Positions 45,674 to 56,984 of a stretch of 64,000 nucleotides of DNA are shown piece by piece. The first letter of the stretch is position 1; each line of letters starts with the position of its first letter. The position numbers and the translations under genes are program-made. The notes below the pieces were generated by a model. It was not told the origin of the DNA, did not search any database, and saw only the letters and a program-made list of their open reading frames with translations. Origin of the DNA: Cryptomeria japonica (Eukaryota; Streptophyta; Pinopsida; Cupressales; Cupressaceae). The stretch lies in assembly GCF_030272615.1 (NCBI RefSeq), contig NC_081405.1, positions 157,437,454 to 157,501,453 of the forward strand, read 5' to 3'.

Positions 45674-46121
45674 CTATAACCAGCTGTCTTCAATCTTTGC
45701 CACCAAACAACTATTCACATTAGTATTCAGATGAAAAATATTACCTCTTATCTGCTTTCTAGTAGCAATCAATTCTCCATTATTTCCAAGAATCCTGCAC
45801 ACTCCACTTTTAAATTCTAGAAAATAACCCTTATCGTTTAATTTACCAACACTCAAAAGATTATGCTTTAATCCATCAACCCAAAAGACATCATCTGCAT
45901 TGCTCATTTAATGAAATAGTTCCTTTACCTTTAACCATGCAGGGTGATTTGTTACCAAATCTTACTATACCTCCATCAAATTCTTCAAGGAATAAGAACT
46001 TGTTTCTATCACCGGTCATGTGGTGTGAGCAACCACTATCTATTATCCATTCATCACTGCTATCCATGTGAGACACCAATGCCTTTTCATCAGTCGTATA
46101 TTCCTTCACAACAACAAACAC
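45674..46121 (-). pseudogene. Copia aspartic protease and following linker
   Basis: Frame 45891-46121 on the minus strand reads Trp-Ile-Ile-Asp-Ser-Gly-Cys-Ser-His-His-Met-Thr-Gly, the Asp-Ser-Gly active site of copia proteases. The Gly-Lys-Gly-Thr-Ile segment follows. Frame 45674-45907 continues with Val-Phe-Trp-Val-Asp-Gly-Leu-Lys-His-Asn-Leu-Leu-Ser-Val-Gly, the standard region between protease and integrase. A short frameshift near 45900 separates them. Confidence 0.85.
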
Positions 46122-46179
46122 TATCTCCTCATTGTCATCTTCTTTTGATTCTTCATCAGTTACTCCTTCATCAACTGCA

Positions 46180-46609
46180 ACATAACAATGTTTCTATCCT
46201 TTTCCTTTGAACTTTCTGAATTTCTATTTCTTATCAGTGTTAGGATAGTTAGCAGCTATGTGTTCAGTTTTATTGCAAGAGAAACACTTCAAGGGTAATT
46301 TACCTTTATACTTACCGATGCCTCTAGGAAATCTTTTAGTCAATAGTGCCTCAAGTTCCATAAGATGATCTTCATTATCATCCTCACCTCTGCTACCACC
46401 ATGACTAGACCTATAGTCATGATTATGACAAAAATCCTTTCCTTCCTAATAGATGTACCGGTAACAGAATCTTTAAAAGTAGATTTAGATGGTTTTGAAA
46501 CACTATTATCAAATTTGTTTAACTCAAATATAGTCAACTTTCCAATAAGAGAATCAACAGTGACTTTATCTTTAGAGATAGATCTCAGTTCTTGAATTGC
46601 AGAAACTCT
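46180..46609 (-). pseudogene. Copia gag C-terminus with zinc knuckle, truncated
   Basis: At about 46244-46290 the minus strand encodes Cys-Phe-Ser-Cys-Asn-Lys-Thr-Glu-His-Ile-Ala-Ala-Asn-Cys, a CCHC knuckle. Upstream on the minus strand are a Ser/Lys-rich part (46340-46537) and broken gag. It ends abruptly at 46609 at the inserted LTR. Confidence 0.75.
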
Positions 46610-48076
46610 TGTAGACGTATAAAAATGACCATATTCCTAAATGAATATTTTATGTTCATTTCTCTATTTAATTAAATCCAATTTAATTAAATTATCCACA
46701 TTCCTCTATTTAATTAAGTAAATTACTCAATTTATTTAAATTAAATTCACTATACCCATTTAATGAATAAACTATTTTATTCAATTAAATCCCCCCTATC
46801 CACTTTTAATTAAATTCAAATTTAATTAAATAGTTATCCCAAATTGAATAAATCAAATTTATTTAATTACAACCAAATTGAATGAAATACTTTATTTCAA
46901 TTAAATCCTATTATCCCTCCATCCACTTGCAAAATCTCTAACCCCTTTCTAATCCCTTCTAGAATCTTCTAATCGCTTCTAATTAACCTAACCCTTCCTC
47001 TAAACTTTGTCACATCCCTAAGCAAAGAGAAGTCACTTCTCAAACCCTCAAAGTCTTTGATAACCATTAAAGGTTTTCAACCTTCAACCACTAAATGGCT
47101 CAAAGTCTTTGATAACCATTGAAGGCTTTCAACCTTCAACCATTTAGTCCCCAAAGTCTCCAATAACCATTAATGGTTAACTCAAACCCTCTTACATGGT
47201 TAAAACATTTGTTTTGACTCAACCTTCATCCAACCCAAGGGTCTCATCAAGCCTTTAATGCTTTGACCATGATTATCTCTTAATCATTTGCACAAAGGTT
47301 TATCCTTGGATTAACTCTTAATCCAGTGGGTAATCTTAATTTAGACTTGACCCTTAGCCTCTAGATAACCATGAGGTCTTCTCAGGCATTCAATGTCTCC
47401 AACCCCTTCTCTCAATCCAACCCTATGTTGACACTTGTCACCATTTCATTGGTGCCAATTACAAACATGGATCCCCAACTTTCAAACTCAACCCTTGATT
47501 AAACCTTTCAATCTTGACCATCCATTGCCCTGTTTTTGCTATAAATAGAGCTCTCATTCCTCCATTTGAGATCATCCTTCAAATTTGTAGCATCACACTT
47601 ATGCTCAAATACATTCAAACTTTCTCATTTCATATATGCTCATCATTTAGCCTCTTTTAGATCAGGAATTAGACTAATATGCATGTTTAGAATAATTTCT
47701 TTATCATTTTAGCTCAATCATAGACTAAATATAGTATGCTAGGATAGTATTCATACTAATCTTGTCATCTTATCATTTAGTTTATTGCATTTCTAAGATC
47801 ATACATAGCTTAACATACCTTTTACACTAAAAGCTATCAGTGCATCCCTCGTTCTTGCATTTGCCATCCCTAAACCATTTTGCTCAGTGATCTGAGAGCA
47901 AAAACGTTGGTTTGAGGGACATTGTGAGATAGAGAACCATGGGACCCACCTTGGGAAGCTGAGTAATACGTTATTACTCCATAGCTTACACCAAGAAGTC
48001 CTCTGTGTGTGTGTGGACTAGTATTTAACCAAATTTTCACATATTGAGTTTTATCAGCCCACTTTTCCCGCATACA
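46610..48076 (+). repeat. 5' LTR of the giant element
   Basis: 1467 bp, TGTAGACGTAT...CGCATACA. It has a very AT-rich U3 start with TTTAATTAAATT phrases. A 48-bp block CTCAAAGTCTTTGATAACCATT is repeated near 47040 and 47099. A TATA-like GCTATAAATAGAGC lies at 47539. The boundaries are fixed by the PBS on the right and by the start of the 3' LTR at 63668. Confidence 0.85.
47541..47550 (+). promoter_or_regulatory. Probable TATA box of the 5' LTR
   Basis: TATAAATAGAG inside GCTATAAATAGAGCTCTC. It is about 535 bp before the LTR end, the only good TATA box in the LTR, and would start the sense genomic RNA near 47575. Confidence 0.6.
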
Positions 48077-48080
48077 TTTC

Positions 48081-48098
48081 TGGCGCCCACCGTGGGGC
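48081..48098 (+). promoter_or_regulatory. Primer-binding site
   Basis: TGGCGCCCACCGTGGGGC begins four bases after the LTR end. This form is what I expect for Tat/Ogre-type elements. It would pair to the 3' end of a plant tRNA, possibly tRNA-Arg, but the tRNA identity needs a check. Confidence 0.8.
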
Positions 48099-48136
48099 CC
48101 GACCCCAAATAACAAATCGATTTTTCAAACTAATCA

Positions 48137-48700
48137 CTTTTGCAGGTCCGCGGGAAACAAGAATCAGCGTGTGAGAAACATTCCCTAGCGCATCTGATTA
48201 ACAGTCTAGCGCATCCTGCTCACTGTTTAGCGCGTGGGGTCTATACTCTAGCGCTTAGAGTCCTTTCTTTAGCGCGTGACTCCCCCTAATATTTTCTTGT
48301 AGGTCTCGACGCGGGCGAAACATAGAGTAGCGCATGCAGTTAATAGAATAGTGCATCCATCCCACAGTTCAACGCTTGTAGGTCATCATCCAGTGCGTGC
48401 GATTCAAACGTTAGCGCATCATATTTCTAATTTTCCTGCAGGACTCAGCGCGGGAAAGAGAAAAAGACAGAACAACGCTTCCAACACACAAAGTAGTGCA
48501 TTCGAAAAATAGAGTAGCGCGTTGATCCTTAAGTTTAGCGCATCAAAAATATATTGTAGCGCATACAGTTTATTAGCTAGCGTATCGAAGACAGAAACAA
48601 ACGTTCTAACCGGAAATAAAATTTTAGACTTGTTGAAGTCCACAAAATCCTTCGTTTTTCCTAACTATTGTGGTGGTATTTTGCAGGATTTCTGACATTT
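48137..48700 (+). repeat. Repeated acceptor-like GCAGG...CGCGGGAAA segments
   Basis: T-rich tracts ending in AG followed by a CGCGGG(A)AA phrase occur at 48137-48160 (TTTTGCAGGTCCGCGGGAAA), 48291-48322 (TTCTTGTAGGTCTCGACGCGG) and 48431-48460 (TTTCCTGCAGGACTCAGCGC). A fourth truncated one is at 48678-48697 (TTTTGCAGGATTTCTGAC). They frame the TAGCGC copies into units of about 140-155 bp. Each looks like a plant 3' splice site, but no use can be shown. Confidence 0.5.
48170..48590 (+). repeat. TAGCGC motif array 1 (sense orientation)
   Basis: About 17 copies of TAGCGCAT or TAGCGCGT and one-base variants, for example at 48188, 48212, 48237, 48252, 48272 and 48329, usually 20-30 bp apart. The DNA between motifs is unlike from copy to copy. 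Motifs are nearly always preceded by T or C and followed by C or G. Confidence 0.85.
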
Positions 48701-50049
48701 TATTACAGGGGTAGGAGCTTAGTGACTTTTTTTTTTTTTTTTTAGAATTATAAATTGTTTAAATTTTACTAGCTTGTTCAAGTTAGTTAAAATTTAAAAT
48801 CCTTTTAATTCTAGTTAAAGAAAATTGAACTTACCTTACTTTGGGCTGTAAAACGAACCACAACAAAAATCTTTATTTTTACAACAAAGGGATTTAAAAC
48901 GAACTTCACCATCCTTTGGTGCATAAAAGGATTCACTTCAAATTTTTGTCATGTCAAAGAATCACACAAGTCCAGAGTCAGTTACAACTAAAGAGGGAAG
49001 ATCTTCCCCTTTCTTTTAGCGATTTCTTTTGCTGACCAAAACATCGAATTTGCTTTGTTGACCATTTCTTTTTCATAGATCAGACAATCATTGCTTTGAA
49101 AGGATAAAATAAACACCATGTGTTTGTGGAGCAACATCTCCACATAGATTTTTTAGCAAATCACTGAATTGAAAGGCTAAAAATAAACCAACTTGATTGC
49201 TTTGTCTCGAAAGTGGAAGGAATATGCTCTCCCCTTAACTGGGTGATCAAAAATCCAGACCGCTCTTACAACTTTCATTATTTCAAGCATTTAAAACCTT
49301 TAGCAGGCCTGCCTTCCCGAGGAGTTGCAATCAACTCTTAAAGCCGTTTATGGCCGGTGTGAAGGGAATGACCTAAGTGGGGAATGACTTTGACGCTAAG
49401 AATTCCAACCCACTATAATCAAATGTGAAAAGCGACGAAAGTCCTTTTCAACGGTTGCGCGCAGTGATTAGCCTTCCCCCAGTATCCTTGAGATACGTAA
49501 AGCCTTTGTTCTAAAGGTTGGGAAGCCTCCTGAGGGAGTTTATCACTGACGGCCGAACAAGAAGCCTGATTAAGAACCATAGAAATAGAAACTTTGAGCC
49601 GAGTCAGTAACCAGACATTTATAACATCATAGTGCAAGGGTGGGGAAGAATCCGCCCCCAAGATTACTCACCATATATCTCCCAAGATAACTACTCAACT
49701 GTGAAGCGATTCACTTTGGGTTAATTTCTGGCAAAAGGCAAAAAAACAGGCCCCCTCTAGGGGTGACACGACTGTTTGAGCTGACGGAGTATCGAGACTA
49801 GTGAGCTATGATGTTATTTATGACCCTTGATTAAAGAGTCTTTCTGAAGTGTGTTATTTGTATCCAAACCTATTAAAACATTGGGGATTTGAACACATCC
49901 TCGTAGAACATACACTTTTTGTTAGATTAGGCAAAATGGTTGTACTTTTTTGTGCTGTGTTTGCATTTATTACCTCAGAAAATCATCCATCACACTTGAA
50001 AATTTAACAACAAAATTTCAAAATTCACAAAAACCAGATCCAAGGAAAA

Positions 50050-50430
50050 ATCAGGGCAGTTTAGCGCATAAGAGCAACATCTTAGCGCGTAGACCACTTC
50101 TGTTAGCACATCCAAACTTCAAATTAGCGCATTAGTTCAAAACAGTAGCGTTTCATCTTAAGGCAAAACACAGTGCAAAATCCTTTAGCGCATCCGAAAA
50201 ATAGACTAGCGCGTGGAAACAACATCTTAGCGCGTGGAAATCAAACATTAGCGCATAAGGTCAAACAATTAGCGCGTGACAGACCCAGAATAGCGCATAG
50301 GTTTTTCAACTGTTAGACAACCAATTTTAGACCATCCGAACTTTAGCGCGTGTCTGGGGGCAGCCTAGCGCGTGTGCTTATTCTTTTAGTGCATCGAGAA
50401 ATTTAGGTAGCGCATATAGACTCTGTTCTA
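50050..50430 (+). repeat. TAGCGC motif array 2 (sense orientation)
   Basis: About 14 copies, TAGCGCAT and TAGCGCGT in near alternation, at 20-30 bp steps from about 50062 to 50428. The interval 50185-50300 is the most regular. The orientation is that of array 1, and it sits about 1.5 kb downstream of it, still before gag. Confidence 0.85.
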
Positions 50431-51295
50431 GCGCGTGATCAAAAACAGAAAAACAAAGAGCAAAACTGGAAATTTTTTGAAATTTTCAAAATCATTTTTA
50501 GAAGCATTTTTCATCAAAAATCATTTTTTCATCACAATAGAGTGACAAACAAACCACTTAAAACTATTTCTTGAGCCAAATTTGTGACAAAAACAAACGT
50601 TGTCAGAATCTTAAACGAATCGCGCAATCGAGGATGTCTCTCCTATCATAATCCGGAAAATTACATCATCAGTATCAACAGAATCCTTTACCATCTTACG
50701 GATTTTATCTCAAAAACACTTGTTTAGAATTTTCAAATTGTCAAATCAAGTTTCCAGATCGGGAGACTTTTATCCATATCATTTGACACGCTTTGTCGTG
50801 AAAGGACATCTAAAAGCCTTCACTTTGATAGAGTAAGATTTGAAATTTTCAAAAACAAAAATCAACTAAATCCAAACAAATCAAAGGAAACCATTGATCA
50901 CTCATGCATGACTAATCCCCTTATTCTGAGAAGAAAAAACCTCTATTGTAACATCACGTTGAAGAAACAACAACCTAGTTTTTCCAAATTCATCAAGAGA
51001 AATAAATTTTTATACATCAATTGTCAACTCTTCAAATCTCATCGGGTATTCCTTCATCACGTCAAACAGTATATCCAAAACAAATCTAGTGAATTTGACA
51101 AAGAACCTTTAAAAACAAGAGCATACTGTCAAAAGTCTGCTTTTAATCAAACCATCAACCGCGGCGGAAGGATCAATCCAGCATTCTTGCCCGATGAGTG
51201 CATCACATATAACACATCTCGACCAGAACCACCAACACCCGAGCAACACATCGAAGCGGATTTTGTCCCTTTCATCACTGAAAGTTTCTACTAAA

Positions 51296-53989
51296 ATGCC
51301 TGTTACTCGCTCTCAACGAGACAAACAAAGCGAGACACACGCAGAATCAAGTATGAATCGAAGATTATCAAATCCTTTTGAGGTTCCACCCTTAGAAGAA
51401 CCTGAAATTACTGAAGCACTTCTTTGGGAATGTCAGGAAAACCCTTCATTCCAAAAGCTTGTAGAAAAGCTCATGGAAAATGACAAAGAAAAGTATCTGC
51501 TCATGCTCACAAGTAAAGGCGTTAAACTTCCTGAAGATTTCGACGCAAATATTTTTCAAACTGGGTCTCGACAATATGCATATCAAGAACAACAAAGAGA
51601 AGAAGAAACTCACATACCTGAGCAACATATTCTAGAACAACACATTCCGGAACAACGCATACCAGAAATGCGTATACCTGAACTCGAAACACTAGAGCAA
51701 AATATACCGTTTACCACACCTTTTCAGTTGAGAACAAATATAAAGGAAGAACTCTTCCCTCGGCAAGATAATGCGCCTTTGGTTGCTCTTACTCAACAAA
51801 TGCAAATGTTGCAAAGGCAAATACAAGATATGCAACAAGGGACAATAGTACAGTACTCTTTAAACGAAATATGTCCTTATCCATTTGATAGAAGATTGAA
51901 CATGGTGCCTTTTCCTCCAAACTCAGACGTTCCCAAATTTGATAAATATGATGGAAAAAGTGATCCCCGAGATCATGTTCGAGAATTTTGCACACTGAGC
52001 CTTGAATTTGCTCATGATGACACCTATTTGATGAGGTTATTCCCCAGAAGCTTGGGAGGACGAACCATGGAATGGTTATCCAAAATTTCACCACCTGTCA
52101 GATCATTTGATGAATTGGTTAACAAATTCATAACCCACTATTCCTACAACATCCAACACGCCATAACCATGCTAGATGTTTGCAACACCAAACAAAAGAA
52201 CAACGAAACATTCATGGTGTTCCTTCAACGCTAGCGACGCATGGTATCACGGTATCCTCGAGATATTCCCGAAAAGGAGAAAATGGAAATCTTCATCGAT
52301 AACTTAAATGGCGAAATGAGTTACAGACTAAAGCTTCAATGCATACCATCTTTCACTAAATTGATTGAAAATGGCATTCAAGTAGAAGAAGCATGTGTCA
52401 AAAAGGGAACACTCAAATTCTACAAGGAAGGAACAAACTCGTCAAACTACAATAATCAGAACAACACCAACCTTGACAAATCTCGATTTTGGACCCGAAA
52501 CAAAAACGAAGGCAACAATGAATCATATGATCCCAAATCTAAGCAACCAGTGCTTGCATTATCCGGAAATCCTCAAAATACAAAAAATTCTAAAAATGCT
52601 ACTCCCAGTGCTAACACATATGCACCCAACAATGATCAAAGACAACTCAACACAAACAACACCAATGATACTCAAAGCAAAAACATAAATCTAGGGCCTA
52701 ACAACAATTCATGCAACAACACGAACAATTTCCAAAAGCGTATCCTCACACCACTGGGACAATCATTAGAATCCGCATTCAGAGAGCTTTTGGCAAACAA
52801 GATTCTTTCTTTGCCTCCAATCAACAACTATGAACCCCCAATCAAACCACCTTGGTGGAATGATTCACACTATTGTGATTTCCATCGCAACAAGGATCAT
52901 AGAACAAACGAATGCATAAGATTGAAACACATAGTACAGGACATGATTGATCGAGGTGACTTAACGGTGGATGGTCTCAAAACAAATGGTGATCACGGAG
53001 CCTTCAAAAATCCTCTCCCAAATTACAACAAAGATGGAGCATCAACTTCAGATGATACACGCGGAGCTCATATTAATCACATCTACAACAACACCATCAA
53101 CCACATCTCAACTGAAGATCATCAAGTCAATGTCATCACCATTCGAGATCGGCATGTTCATGAATCTGTCAATATAACAACCCGAACTCAGAAATATGTC
53201 TTGAAGGGACATACTGCACCTACAACTACCACACCAGAAATCCAATATGACTTGGTTAGCCAACTACGCAAGACTCCAGCTCAGATATCTATCCTGGAAT
53301 TATTGAAACTATCACCAAAGCACAAAGACATATTGGAACAAGCACTATTGGAAACAAATGTACCCCAAAATCTGGATACAGACAGATTTCAAGCCATGGT
53401 CGCCCATATGACAGGACCTCATTACCTCATCTTCTCAGAGCATGATAATACTTCCTCGAGTCATCCGCATAATACTCCTCTCCATATTGAAGTCATTGTT
53501 TGCAAACACCGAGTAAAAAGAGTCTTAATAGATGGAGGAGCCGGACTTAATATATGTACTTTAAAGCTTATCCATGCATTAGGCTTCTTAGAAGAATCTA
53601 TTGATCCCTGCAAAAAGATCACTATCAAAGCATATAATGATGAGGAAAGATCCTCTAAAGGCATAGTGATATTACCTATTCAAGTAGGACCAGTACAAAA
53701 GGATACTATATGTCAGGTCTTAGATATTGATCTAACCTACAATATCTTGTTAGGACGACCCTGGATACATGAAATGCAAGCAGTACCTTCTACGTATCAC
53801 CAGTGTGTCAAGTTTCCTTATAATGGACAAGAAATCTCCATATCAGCTAATCACAATCCATTTCAACATTGCAACGCAATGGGGGCAGCCCAAGACAGTT
53901 TGGTTCCTCATAATAGAGAAAAGCAGCGATCTTCAACATCAGATCCACCAACAGCAAAATTGAACTCCTTATGGGGAGACTTCAAATAG
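51296..53989 (+). pseudogene. Gag and aspartic protease of the giant element
   Basis: One frame from ATG at 51296, with an in-frame TAG at 52232-52234 after which the same frame goes on to 53989. The N-terminal part has a repeated Glu-Gln-His-Ile-Pro-Glu stretch (about 51610-51700). The capsid region has Lys-Phe-Asp-Lys-Tyr-Asp-Gly-Lys-Ser-Asp-Pro, Met-Arg-Leu-Phe-Pro-Arg-Ser-Leu-Gly-Gly and Glu-Trp-Leu. An Asn-rich linker (52440-52730) is followed by Cys-Asp-Phe-His...His...Cys, a non-standard Cys-His motif, at about 52878-52915. The protease has Val-Leu-Ile-Asp-Gly-Gly-Ala-Gly (53523-53550; Asp-Gly-Gly instead of Asp-Ser/Thr-Gly) and Ile-Leu-Leu-Gly-Arg-Pro-Trp-Ile (53745-53770). The stop is most simply a Trp TGG changed to TAG. 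Confidence 0.85.
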
Positions 53990-55470
53990 AAAATGCAAAT
54001 CCAAGACTAAGGCATGGGAGAATACTCTTTGGAGCCTTTATGTTTGGCCAAATTGCCAACATCACCTAGATCGCATGGTTTGCCTACTACATCAACACAT
54101 CTGGCCACTTAGCCCATCACTAAATTTGATGGTACCTTCATCCAATTGGGTACTCTAGCACATGAATCAGAAGACAAGGACGTTCTTAGCTGGTTATACA
54201 AAGATGAGGAAGAAGATCATAGAGCAGCCGCTCTGGACATTGTTCTACCAACACACCTGTATGGAAAAGACTATTTAATCATGAAGCAAATGGGATATGG
54301 CGGTAAAGGACCTATTGGGAAACACAAAGGAGTCACTGAACCTATAGATCTTCCTTCACAACCTAGTAGAAACAAAGCAAGATTGGGTTCTAAACTCACA
54401 TTCCTATTAAAATGGCCACCACACACAACTACAAAACCTCAATGGAAGGTAAAGAAGAAGTACAAAGAAGAATCCTGGCAGGAAGCACTCTTTGAATCAG
54501 CAGAAACAATCCGCAAGGCACGGGAACGTCAAGATCAGAAGTTGCATCAGGAAAAGCTTCTCAGTCATAAGAGGGCCCTATCTACAACAGTAGCTCATAT
54601 TCAAATACCAATGTCTCAAAAACAAATCATGTCATCTCCCGATACCATTATTCCTCCCCGAGGAAGCACAGTCTATGAACAAATCCAGCAAGTAGAAGAC
54701 GGATCTGATACAGAATCTACAAAAACCATCAAAATGGTATCCATCATCAAAGATTTGTTTTCACCATACAACATACCTGTTTACAGCACAGATAGAATCT
54801 GGGATGATGCCTATGAGACAGATTCCAATGAATATGAATGGGGTACCTGCTCCAATGCTACTACAGATATCCCTGATGATACTAATTCTATATCTCTTTC
54901 TCAAGAAGAGCATAACGTAGAAGATAGACCTCTTGAATTTGGACCACCAAATATCTATGACGCCAAGAAAAGCGAACAGGAACATTATGAACAAGTCTAT
55001 GTGGAAGATAATACCATCGAGGACCTCGACGAAATCCTAGATTTCTTTAAAACCAAGAACAAACAAGATGCAAACTTTGTCCTAACACTCACAGTAGCCG
55101 AACTTGATCCACCCAACGATTCCTTACCACTTGTCTTTCCTGACCTCATTGACTGGGATGAACCTGAAATCCATGATATACCAATTTTCCCAGATGATGA
55201 ATCTATTATCCATTACCTATGTACCGTAAATCCGGAAACAAGCTCTACCAGCGAATGAAATAACGATATCTGTCAATCAGGGAGTGCCAAGTCTCTCAAT
55301 CACAAAAATGAACCAAATAAAAGATCTGATGCTGAAAACCAGTCAATGGTAGCTCTAGATCAAAAAAAAGTAAAAATAAAGGACGCATCTGAGGGTGAAA
55401 ACCTTTTTATGACACCTAATGATAGGAGACTTGACACTCTTCCTGAGCACTTTCATGAGCGATCACCCAT
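53990..55470 (+). pseudogene. G-patch module and acidic linker before RT
   Basis: Same frame as gag-protease. Stops at 53987-53989 and two more before 54146 separate it from the protease; then 54146-55258 is open. At about 54284-54390 it reads Met-Gly-Tyr-Gly-Gly-Lys-Gly-Pro-Ile-Gly-Lys followed by Thr-Glu-Pro-Ile. This is the G-patch pattern, with Pro-Ile where Leu is usual. A G-patch after the protease is known from betaretroviruses and some plant Ty3/gypsy elements and is thought to bind nucleic acid. The remainder (54700-55258) is Asp/Glu-rich. After TGA at 55256 the reading passes to another frame by 55471. Confidence 0.75.
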
Positions 55471-56640
55471 TTGATTGAGCCCACTCAATCAATCAACATT
55501 GGTACCACGGAAGCAGCCAGAAACATACACCTTGCAGAATCTCTAACAGAGGAAGAAAGATCGGCATTCGTCATCTTCTTTAAAGAACAACAAATTAACT
55601 TTGCTTGGTCATATGCTGATATGCTCGAAGTCGATCCACACTTAATCATGCATCACTTGTCCATTTCTACAGGAGCTAAGCCAGTCAAGCAAAAGCTACG
55701 AAAGATGAATCCACAGGTGGCACTCATGGTCAAAACTGAACTGAAGAAACTATTAGACGTCGGATTCATCTGACCCATTGACTATGCAGAATGGATCTCC
55801 AACATAGTGCCAGTATGAAAACCAGATGGTAGTATCAGAATATGCACTGACTTCAGAGACGTCAACAAAGCTTATCCAAAGGATGACTTTCCTCTGTCCA
55901 GTATCGACATAATTGTAGATCTTACAGCAGGCCACCCAATGCTCTCACTAATGGACGGTTTCTCCGGCTATAATCAAATCAAAATAGCCCCTGAAGATCA
56001 AGATAAAACAACGTTCACCTGTCCTTGGGGAACATACTGTTGGAATGTTATGCCTTTTGGCTTAAAGAATGTGGGGGCCACTTATCAAAGAGCAATGACC
56101 ACAATATTCCATGACATGATGCACACATTTATGGAAGACTATGTGGATGATTTACTAGCTAAATCCTTCACCAGAGCCGAACATCTTGGCATCCTAACAA
56201 CGATTTTTGATCGATTGGAAAAATTCCAAGTCAGACTCAACCCTAAGAAGTGTGTCTTCGGGGTTACATCAGGCAAGTTACTAGGCTACATTGTCTCAGC
56301 AAAAGGTATTGAAGTAGATCCAACAAAGGTACAAGCCATTATGGACATGCCACCACCAAAGAATATCAGTCAACTTAGATCTCTACAAGGCCGACTTCAA
56401 TCAATTAGGCGATTCATCGCTCAGCTGGCAGATAAAAGTCTACCATTTAACCATTTACTACACAAAAATGTACCATTCAAATGGGAGGCCAAGTGTGCAG
56501 AATCTTTTTACCAAATCAAGCAGTACCTGATGAATCCACTAGTTCTAGTACCACCAGTCACAAGAAAACCTCTTATTTTATATATCTCAACAACAGATAT
56601 ATCGCTGGGGGCACTATTGGCACAAGAAGATCAACAAGGA
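55471..56640 (+). pseudogene. Reverse transcriptase of the giant element
   Basis: Starts in the pre-RT segment (Phe-Ala-Trp-Ser-Tyr-Ala-Asp-Met, His-His-Leu, Pro-Val-Lys-Gln-Lys-Leu-Arg-Lys). In-frame TGA codons lie at 55771-55773 and 55816-55818, both readily derived from CGA. Then come Lys-Pro-Asp-Gly-Ser-Ile-Arg-Ile-Cys-x-Asp-Phe-Arg, Leu-Met-Asp-Gly-Phe-Ser-Gly-Tyr-Asn-Gln-Ile (first catalytic Asp), Met-Pro-Phe-Gly-Leu-Lys-Asn-Val-Gly-Ala-Thr-Tyr-Gln-Arg and Tyr-Val-Asp-Asp-Leu-Leu (active site, about 56140). All seven RT blocks appear present. The two stops prevent synthesis of a normal enzyme from this copy. Confidence 0.95.
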
Positions 56641-56950
56641 AAGGAACACACCATATATTATATCAGTAGGACATTGAATGGCTATGAACTCAACTATACA
56701 TTCATTGAAAAGGCTTGCCTAATAGTGGTCTTCGCATCTCAAAAGTTTCGCCACTATATGCTAGCACACACCATCAAGCTAGTAGAAAAAATTGATCCTC
56801 TCAAATATCTACTCAGTAAGGCAGCTCTCACAGGCCGATTGACTAAATGGGTCATGATTCTCAGTGAATTTGACATCCAATACACAGAAAGACGAGTCAT
56901 CAAGGGACAAGCAATTGCAGATCAATTGGCTGAAGCACCACTCCCAGGCA
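56560..56950 (+). pseudogene. Gypsy-type RNase H
   Basis: Follows RT in the frame 55939-57297. Thr-Asp-Ile-Ser-Leu-Gly-Ala-Leu-Leu-Ala-Gln-Glu (about 56595) is the N-terminal acidic block. Tyr-Ile-Ser-Arg-Thr-Leu...Tyr-Thr-x-Ile-Glu-Lys (about 56660-56715) is the central Glu block. Arg-His-Tyr-Met and Leu-Ser-Glu-Phe-Asp-Ile-Gln-Tyr end it. In Tat elements this first RNase H is usually degenerate and may act as a connection domain. Confidence 0.85.
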
Positions 56951-56984
56951 AACACACCATGGAGATCGAATTTCCAGACAGGGA

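Larger units (their letters stand above)
41149..46609 (-). mobile_element. Ty1/copia element, 5' part cut off by the giant Ty3/gypsy
   Basis: Minus-strand order from high to low coordinates: zinc knuckle, protease, integrase, RT, RNase H, purine tract, 3' LTR. This is the Ty1/copia order (integrase before RT). The gag sequence stops at 46609, exactly where the TG of the giant element LTR starts. The copia therefore was there first and its left half should continue beyond the giant element, outside the window. Several frameshifts and stops make it inactive. Confidence 0.85.
48099..51295 (+). other. Long leader of the giant element
   Basis: About 3.2 kb between PBS and gag, with no convincing gene. 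It holds motif arrays at 48170-48590 and 50050-50430, and a poly-T run at 48728-48744. Between the arrays, 49190-49800 is less AT-rich and looks structured. A short frame at 50908-51294 just before gag has no recognisable domain. Confidence 0.6.

Noticed and set aside
43325-46595. Plus-strand frames across the copia element
   Set aside because: Shadows of the minus-strand pol, whose motifs are unambiguous.
50908-51294. 128-residue frame before gag as a separate gene
   Set aside because: Basic, low complexity, overlaps the gag frame upstream extension and has no recognisable domain; kept as leader.
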